DNA from: Bacteroidota bacterium
Lineage (GTDB): Bacteria > Bacteroidota > Bacteroidia > Chitinophagales > Chitinophagaceae
NCBI GenBank assembly: GCA_023386855.1
Contig: JAEWIW010000080.1
Span: 1-11,524 of the forward strand
Reading direction: 5' to 3'
Length of the DNA stretch: 11,524 nt
This document shows positions 6,893-11,524 of this stretch, in pieces. Numbering within the stretch: position 1 is the first letter of the stretch; every line of letters begins with the position of its first letter. Below the pieces are notes generated by a model. It was not told where the DNA came from. It was given only the letters and a program-made list of their open reading frames with translations, and made no database searches. Made by a program: the position numbers and the translations under genes.

Positions 6893-6934
6893 AGGAAAAG
6901 GGTTTTCTGTACCTTTAATTTTCAAGCAACATAA

Positions 6935-8302
6935 ATGAACATAAAGAATAACATACTGGAAACCATTGGTAATACCCCATTAATTCGACTGAACAGGGTA
7001 ACGAAAGATCTTCCCTGTACGGTTGCGGCGAAGGTGGAATACTTCAACCCCGGCAATTCCGCCAAAGACCGGATGGCTATTAAAATGCTGGAAGTGGCCG
7101 AAAGAGAAGGAAAAATCAAACCCGGCGGAACCATTATCGAGTGCACATCAGGAAATACCGGGCTAGGCCTCGCCCTGGCCGCCATAGTAAAGGGTTACAA
7201 ATGTATTTTCACCACTACCGATAAACAATCAAAGGAAAAGATCGATATCCTTAAGGCACATGGTGCGGAAGTGATCGTTTGTCCTACCAATGTTGAACCC
7301 GATGATCCCCGCTCTTATTATTCCATTGCAAAACGACTTGCATCCGAGATTCCCAATTCATTCCACTTCAACCAGTACGATAACCTTGCTAACAGGCTTG
7401 CACATTATGAAACCACGGGGCCTGAAATCTGGAAGGATACCGATGGAAAAATTACCCACCTGGTAGTAGCCACGGGTACAGGGGGAACGGTTACGGGAAC
7501 CGCACAGTACCTGAAGGAAAAAAATCCATCCATCCAGGTATGGGCAATGGATCCTTATGGATCTCTTCTTACAAAATATTTCAGAACAGGTGAGATTGAT
7601 ATGAATGAGGTACATCCCTATATCACTGAAGGTATCGGGGAAGATTTTGTTCCCATGAACTATGATGTATCGCTTATCGATTATTTTGAACAGGTAACCG
7701 ATAAGGATGCCGCATTAATGGCAAGAAAACTGGCAAAGGAAGAAGGTTTATTCTGTGGCTATAGCGCCGGCACTGCCATGCAGGGACTGATGCAGCTTAA
7801 GGATAAATTAAAGAAGGATGATCTTGTGGTAGTGATTCTTCACGATCATGGCAGCCGCTATGTTGCCAAAGTGTATAACGATGAATGGATGATGGAAAGA
7901 GGTTTCCTGGATGTAAAAACTTTCAGGGATATAGTAAGTGGAAGGGGCGCGCAAAAAACCATCACCATTGAACCAGGGAATACTGTTGCTGAAGCCTTCG
8001 AACTGATGCAAAAATATCATATCGAAAACCTGCCGGTAATGGAGCAGGGAGAAATTACAGGTTCCATCAGTGAAAGCGGCCTCTTCAATAAGCTTATGCA
8101 GGATGGCCAGGATATCAAGAACTCACTTGTACAGGATATTCTTGAAGCTCCATATCCCCTGGTTGCTTTTGATACTCCTCTTGAAAGGATCAGTTCCCTC
8201 ATCAGCAAAGAAAACGGCGCTGTGCTGGCAAAGGATGAAACAGGCAATTTTCATATCGTTACCAAGTATGATGTCATTCATGCCCTGGGTAACCAGGCAT
8301 AA
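6935..8302 (+). CDS. cbs: Cystathionine beta-synthase-type PLP enzyme with C-terminal CBS domain pair
   Basis: Predicted cytoplasmic 455-residue fold-type II PLP enzyme that joins homocysteine and serine (or acetylserine) by beta-replacement. Landmarks: ETIGNTPLIRLNRV (9-22); PLP lysine K44 in NPGNSAKDRM; substrate loop TSGNTGLGLA (71-80); phosphate-binding GTGGTVTGT (181-189); TEGIGEDF (231-238); and CGYSAGTA (274-281). About residues 335-455 hold two CBS motifs, which bind adenosyl ligands in eukaryotic enzymes. The N-terminal heme-binding region of animal CBS is absent. The catalytic core looks closer to eukaryotic CBS than to CysK, but a cysteine-synthase activity cannot be excluded. The next gene starts 17 bp downstream on the same strand, so an operon is likely. 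Confidence 0.9.
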   Translation: MNIKNNILETIGNTPLIRLNRVTKDLPCTVAAKVEYFNPGNSAKDRMAIKMLEVAEREGKIKPGGTIIECTSGNTGLGLALAAIVKGYKCIFTTTDKQSKEKIDILKAHGAEVIVCPTNVEPDDPRSYYSIAKRLASEIPNSFHFNQYDNLANRLAHYETTGPEIWKDTDGKITHLVVATGTGGTVTGTAQYLKEKNPSIQVWAMDPYGSLLTKYFRTGEIDMNEVHPYITEGIGEDFVPMNYDVSLIDYFEQVTDKDAALMARKLAKEEGLFCGYSAGTAMQGLMQLKDKLKKDDLVVVILHDHGSRYVAKVYNDEWMMERGFLDVKTFRDIVSGRGAQKTITIEPGNTVAEAFELMQKYHIENLPVMEQGEITGSISESGLFNKLMQDGQDIKNSLVQDILEAPYPLVAFDTPLERISSLISKENGAVLAKDETGNFHIVTKYDVIHALGNQA

Positions 8303-8319
8303 CTCAATAACACATCCAG

Positions 8320-9411
8320 ATGGAAAGTGCGGAGATCAGCCATGACCCTATAAAACCTTCCAGGAAAAAGCCCATTTTTCCTGTGAATGAACAACTGCGT
8401 TCTTACCTGTTGAATCATGGACGTGAAGTAAAACTGCCGGTCAGTTACCGCGACCTCCTTCGAATGAGTTACTCCGTTCCGCTGATTGGCAAAGATGGTA
8501 AGGATACTTACTGGGAGTCGGCTTCCTATGATACAAAGGAATATGAATACCTGCGTGAAGCATTGGTACAAACCTATGCTATATTGAAGACCGAAGGGAA
8601 CATGAGTTTTAAAAAGCATCTTGATGTGGCAAGGATCGACTATTGCACTTTCGGCAACTCGCATCCTTTCCGCATCAAGATCTATAATACCTTTAACGGT
8701 AATGCTGATCACTATTACATCAAGCAGGCCGATGCATCAAGAATATATGGCCTTGAACTGGAACATATCCTATCTCCAAATAGGATCATTTTTTTTACCG
8801 ACAGGCAAACACTTGTAGAAGAACATATTCCTGGAATCCCGGGCGATATCTTTATAAAGAAATATTTAAACGATCCTTCTACCAATAAGATAAGATTCAG
8901 CAAAGAGTTTGTAAAATTTAATGAACGATGTTTTGTTCGATTGCTTGGTGATATGCGTGCCTATAATTTCGTGGTGGAGATTGCACCGGATATTGAAGAC
9001 AACAATTATCGCATAAGGGCAATTGATTTTGACCAGCAAACCTACGAGGGAAAAAAGAATTTATACCTGCCACAGTTCTTTAAAGAAAATCTTCCTTTTG
9101 TTGAACTGGCTACTCAATGTCTTAACAGGGAATCAATAGAACAATACCAGGTAGAAGAAAGAACAATGATGGCTTACAGGCTGGTATCCTATCGTTACCG
9201 TATGATGGACCTGCTAACCATTATGGGAAGAGACAAGATTTCAACCGATATGAAAATCGAGCAGCTTAAAACTGAACTGGGCGAGCACTTTCAAACCAAT
9301 GCTTTTAAAGCCTGCCATTCCATGGGGCAGATCATGAAAATTCATCTTAAGCAAACCCTCCAGAAAAACCTGCTGATGCTGTCAAAATCCATCAGGAGAT
9401 CAGCTCAATAG
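8320..9411 (+). CDS. Uncharacterised protein with protein-kinase-like (APH-type) fold signatures
   Basis: Predicted 363-residue soluble protein with no signal peptide or membrane segment. I do not know it as a named family. The sequence order fits a kinase-like fold: a possible VAIK-type lysine K135 (YYIKQAD), a helix-C-type glutamate (E145 or E147 in GLELEHIL), a hinge-like LVEEHIPG (165-172) as in aminoglycoside phosphotransferases, a catalytic-loop-like LGDMRAYNFVV (209-219; D211, R213, N216) and a DFG-like IDFD (235-238; D236, D238). A glycine-rich loop before K135 is not obvious. The C-terminal 80 residues are helical and basic. It sits 17 bp after the CBS gene, which suggests a shared transcript and perhaps a related substrate or regulation. 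The fold is an inference from spaced residues; a pseudokinase or unrelated fold remains possible. Confidence 0.8.
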   Translation: MESAEISHDPIKPSRKKPIFPVNEQLRSYLLNHGREVKLPVSYRDLLRMSYSVPLIGKDGKDTYWESASYDTKEYEYLREALVQTYAILKTEGNMSFKKHLDVARIDYCTFGNSHPFRIKIYNTFNGNADHYYIKQADASRIYGLELEHILSPNRIIFFTDRQTLVEEHIPGIPGDIFIKKYLNDPSTNKIRFSKEFVKFNERCFVRLLGDMRAYNFVVEIAPDIEDNNYRIRAIDFDQQTYEGKKNLYLPQFFKENLPFVELATQCLNRESIEQYQVEERTMMAYRLVSYRYRMMDLLTIMGRDKISTDMKIEQLKTELGEHFQTNAFKACHSMGQIMKIHLKQTLQKNLLMLSKSIRRSAQ

Positions 9412-9524
9412 CCTATCGTCTCCACACCTGTAGAATTAAGACCTCATCATGCTTTGATATGATCACTGAATACCAGTTATTTCAGGAGTCGGCATCATTT
9501 TTTTTGCTTAACCTGGAAAAGCGT
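9412..9524 (+). other. Gap between putative kinase gene and first hydrophilic gene
   Basis: This 113-bp stretch has no terminator-like hairpin and no convincing TTG/TAnnTTTG promoter. It contains an upstream in-frame ATG (9459) for the next gene, and a T-run followed by GCTTAACCTGGAAAAG, which may act as the ribosome-binding region of the ATG at 9525. Read-through from the upstream gene is possible. Confidence 0.4.
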
Positions 9525-9797
9525 ATGACTAAAAAATCTTCTAAATCACCATCGGGGGAAGGAAGGGATCAGCCTGAATACCTCAGGGAAGAAAAAGTCA
9601 GCGAAGAAGATCTTAAGGAGAACTCCACGGATTTTCAACCGCATGGTTCCCGAAGAGGAGAACAGGAAAACCTTTCCAACCGTGGCTATGAAGAAGATCA
9701 GCCAAAAGAACCGGTTCGTTCTTCAGGCTCGTTGAAAAAGGAAGATCAACAGGGACCCGCAGGGGAACCTGATGAATCTGAACTGAAAGAAAATTAA
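9525..9797 (+). CDS. Short hydrophilic, probably disordered protein A (hydrophilin-like)
   Basis: Predicted 90-residue protein of unknown function. It is rich in Glu, Lys, Ser, Gly and Arg and has almost no bulky hydrophobic residues, no cysteine, and no signal peptide or membrane segment. By hand count Gly is 8 of 90 (8.9%). Segments such as GEGRDQPEY and SRRGEQENL are typical of disordered chains. The start at ATG 9525 is chosen because GGAAAAG lies 4 bases before it and the composition is uniform from there. An in-frame ATG at 9459 would add 22 partly hydrophobic residues (including SASFFLLNL) that look unlike the rest. A similar protein follows 21 bp later. Such compositions occur in stress- or desiccation-linked hydrophilins, which is an inference only. 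Confidence 0.6.
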   Translation: MTKKSSKSPSGEGRDQPEYLREEKVSEEDLKENSTDFQPHGSRRGEQENLSNRGYEEDQPKEPVRSSGSLKKEDQQGPAGEPDESELKEN

Positions 9798-9818
9798 TAA
9801 CTTTTAAAACAATGTGTT

Positions 9819-10142
9819 ATGGCAGACAGGAATAGAGATTTTCGTCCGGAAGAAGGACAACAATCAAATCAGAATTGGGACGACAATAATAACGGGGCAG
9901 GACAGAATACTTCGAACACTGCACGCGGAACAGAGCAACACGAAAGAGATTCAACAAAAGAGAACAAAAGCCAGAAGAAAGGAGACAATCGTGCAGTTGA
10001 AGAACAGATCAATACAACAGGAGCTGGCAGTAGCCAACGTCGTGACGATGGCAATGTTGGACCGTTGGATTCAGACCTGGATGAATTGCCCAGCAAAACC
10101 AGGATAAACAGGAGCAACCAGACAGGTCCGGGTTTAGGTTAG
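9819..10142 (+). CDS. Short hydrophilic, probably disordered protein B (hydrophilin-like)
   Basis: Predicted 107-residue protein of unknown function. It is very rich in Asn, Asp, Gly, Gln, Arg and Ser, with one Phe, one Trp, no Cys and no internal Met. By hand count Gly is 12 of 107 (11.2%). The first part has a DDNNNGAGQ stretch, and the C-terminus ends PLDSDLDELPSKTRINRSNQ then TGPGLG. This 'DLDELP...TGPGLG' ending seems to recur in small Bacteroidota proteins, from memory. The gene lies 21 bp after protein A and shares its composition and lack of hydrophobics, so the two form a likely pair on one transcript that ends at the stem-loop at 10221. Alternative frames here give shorter, less uniform products. 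The overlapping frame starting near 9814 is rejected. Confidence 0.65.
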   Translation: MADRNRDFRPEEGQQSNQNWDDNNNGAGQNTSNTARGTEQHERDSTKENKSQKKGDNRAVEEQINTTGAGSSQRRDDGNVGPLDSDLDELPSKTRINRSNQTGPGLG

Positions 10143-10220
10143 TAGAATGAATAAAAAGAATGGTTTAATTAATCGACTGGATGTACAGGATCAAACTGGA
10201 ATTTATCCGGTTGTAAACAG

Positions 10221-10250
10221 GAAAACCGCTAGCTGCAACTAGCGGTTTTC
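10221..10250. terminator. Strong 12-bp stem-loop, bidirectional transcription terminator
   Basis: GAAAACCGCTAG (10221-10232) and CTAGCGGTTTTC (10239-10250) pair perfectly around the loop CTGCAA. The core has five G-C pairs and ends in TTTT, followed by CATTTTA. Because the arm starts with AAAA, the complementary strand gives a mirror-image terminator. It lies between the 3' end of the hydrophilic gene pair and the 3' end of the convergent M16 peptidase gene, so it can stop transcription from both sides. Confidence 0.88.
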
Positions 10251-10271
10251 ATTTTATATCAAGCTTAAGTA

Positions 10272-11524
10272 TTAAAAAGCTTTTTTTCCTTTTGATTCAC
10301 CAGCATATTTCTCAGGTTTTAAAACCGCAATAAAACGATTATTACCGGCAAATGCAATCTTCGCTGCCTGCTGTATATCGGATGGTTTTAATTTCTGGAT
10401 GTAATCGGTATAGTCTGTGAAATAAGCCATATTGCTTCCTTTCAATTTAGCATCCAGCAACTGGTTCAGCCAAACACCATTTTCTTTAACCTGTGTTTTA
10501 TAAGTTTCGAGCCATTGCTTTTTTACCTTCTCCAGGTATTTATTATCAGGACCGTTGTTTACCAGTTGTTCAAATTCCCTGTTGACAGCATGGATAAGGG
10601 TATCTACTTTCTCAGGACCACATGGTAATTGCAGAACTACTGTATAATTTGAATAAGGATATTTTTCAACTGAACTGAAAGTTCCTCCACCATAAATACC
10701 CTGGACCTTTTCCCTCAATTCTTCAAAGATGCGAATGTTCAGTATTTCGGTCATGGCTTTCATCTTTAGATCCAGGTCCTGTGAATAAGGAACTTCTCCT
10801 GTATAAAAACCAAGGATAAGACTTTGCTCTTCCTTGCCTTTATAAACATTCAACTCATGCTGACCTTTAACAGGTCTTACCTTGTTGTCTTTGAATGAAG
10901 AAGTTTTTTTAGATGCAGGTAAACTGGCAATGTATTGTTCGATATAAGGAATGATTTCTTCGGGTGTAAAGCTTCCCACAAAAACGAAATTCATACCATT
11001 GGCATCGCCCAATCTTTCTTTATAGATCTGCAATGCACGATCCAGTTTTATCCTGTCAAAGAATTCTGATTTGGGAACTACGGAAGGCGCAAGCGGATCA
11101 TGATGAAACAATGTTTTATACATCGTATCGATAAAAGCTGTTTGAGGATCAGCCATCACGTTTGCAAATTGAGCTTTATTTCTTTGAACATAAGTATTGA
11201 ACAATGCAGAATCCTTTCTTGGTGCAGTGAAATACAGGTAGGCAAGCTGGAACATGGATTCAAGATCCTTCACACCTGAACTTCCTCTTATGCCATCGGA
11301 AATGGAACCAATGCTCGGAGTTACTGAAACTGATTTACCTGCAAGGACTTTTCTAAGATCAGTTGGACTAAACTCACCAACGCCCATAGCGGAAACAATT
11401 TGTGCAGCATAATCTGCATTATATTTATCAGCCACCCCATAATTATTTTTCCCTCCTGGTTTTGTAGCTCCCATTAATACCTGGTCATCCTTAAAGTTGG
11501 TGGGCTTAAGCGTTACCCTAACAC
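10272..11524 (-). CDS. M16 family zinc metallopeptidase, C-terminal half (partial)
   Basis: Incomplete coding region that stays open to the right edge, so the N-terminus lies outside. At least 417 codons are visible, ending KGKKAF. The fragment matches the C-terminal repeat of two-half M16 enzymes (PqqL-like, usually about 900 residues in Bacteroidota). The opening VRVTLKPTNFKDDQVLM is followed by GATKPGGKNNYG. The M16 C-domain pattern is FVFVGSFTPEEIIPYIEQYI, and FYTGEVPYSQDL and NIRIFEELREKVQGIYGGG complete the usual LREKxG-type segment. No HxxEH zinc motif is present here, as expected for this half. The predicted site is periplasmic or outer-membrane side. The in-frame ATG at 11474 is internal: upstream codons continue in frame with a family-like sequence. 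Confidence 0.9.
   Translation of the reverse strand, partial: VRVTLKPTNFKDDQVLMGATKPGGKNNYGVADKYNADYAAQIVSAMGVGEFSPTDLRKVLAGKSVSVTPSIGSISDGIRGSSGVKDLESMFQLAYLYFTAPRKDSALFNTYVQRNKAQFANVMADPQTAFIDTMYKTLFHHDPLAPSVVPKSEFFDRIKLDRALQIYKERLGDANGMNFVFVGSFTPEEIIPYIEQYIASLPASKKTSSFKDNKVRPVKGQHELNVYKGKEEQSLILGFYTGEVPYSQDLDLKMKAMTEILNIRIFEELREKVQGIYGGGTFSSVEKYPYSNYTVVLQLPCGPEKVDTLIHAVNREFEQLVNNGPDNKYLEKVKKQWLETYKTQVKENGVWLNQLLDAKLKGSNMAYFTDYTDYIQKLKPSDIQQAAKIAFAGNNRFIAVLKPEKYAGESKGKKAF

Noticed and set aside
5843..6934. Long plus-strand frames opposite tex
   Set aside because: They are serine- and phenylalanine-rich antisense reflections of a highly conserved full-length gene, without start signals or recognisable domains.
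9459..9524. N-terminal extension of hydrophilic protein A from the ATG at 9459
   Set aside because: The extra 22 residues are partly hydrophobic and unlike the rest, and a purine-rich GGAAAAG precedes the ATG at 9525 instead. It could be a weak leader, but the evidence favours the later start.
9814..10107. Alternative frame overlapping hydrophilic protein B, starting with GTG/ATG near 9814
   Set aside because: It overlaps the frame starting at 9819. The 9819 frame has uniform hydrophilic composition matching its neighbour and continues to a terminator-proximal stop.
10147..10242. A 31-codon frame between the second hydrophilic gene and the M16 gene
   Set aside because: Its last codons form the left arm and loop of the terminator, and it has no ribosome-binding sequence or recognisable product. 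Most likely chance.
11474..11524. ATG at 11474 as the true start of the M16 peptidase
   Set aside because: The same frame continues open to the window edge with the family-like segment VRVTLKPTNF, so the gene is cut rather than complete.

Overview
The window looks like chromosomal DNA of a Bacteroidota bacterium, most likely of the Chitinophagaceae type. This rests on protein families (two-half M16 peptidase, small DUF6249-like membrane protein, cysteine-free putative anti-sigma protein), on AT-rich leaders mostly without strong Shine-Dalgarno sequences, and on a TAnnTTTG-type -7 element before tex. No rRNA, tRNA, transposase, phage gene or CRISPR array is visible. The species cannot be named from the sequence alone.

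Layout. Positions 1-995 (minus strand) hold an amino-sugar kinase of the BadF/BadG family, followed 3 bases later by the start of murQ (cut by the window edge). This is a MurNAc/GlcNAc salvage pair for peptidoglycan recycling. Divergent from it, 1099-2688 encodes a membrane-anchored or secreted S41 C-terminal processing protease with a PDZ domain. Next, 2868-4391 is a compact plus-strand cluster: a small three-helix membrane protein (DUF6249-like), an ECF sigma factor, and a two-helix membrane protein that is probably its anti-sigma partner. The 214-bp convergent gap 4392-4605 is packed with 7-bp and 9-bp tandem repeats and imperfect hairpins. It runs up to the stop codon of tex (4606-6864, minus strand), an RNA-binding transcription accessory protein.

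Divergent from tex, 6935-8302 encodes a cystathionine beta-synthase-type PLP enzyme with a C-terminal pair of CBS domains. Only 17 bp later comes 8320-9411, an unannotated protein in which I can place the landmark residues of the protein-kinase-like/aminoglycoside-phosphotransferase fold. Two short, glycine-rich, very hydrophilic and probably disordered proteins follow (9525-9797 and 9819-10142). A strong 12-bp stem-loop (10221-10250) separates them from the convergent C-terminal half of an M16 metallopeptidase (10272 to the window end).

How the genes work together: most of the window is housekeeping (wall-sugar recycling, envelope proteolysis, transcription support, sulfur amino-acid metabolism). 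The parts that deserve a closer look are the putative kinase behind the CBS gene, the tandem hydrophilin-like genes, the sigma/membrane-protein cluster and the heptamer repeat island. I do not see convincing evidence of a complete, entirely new system.
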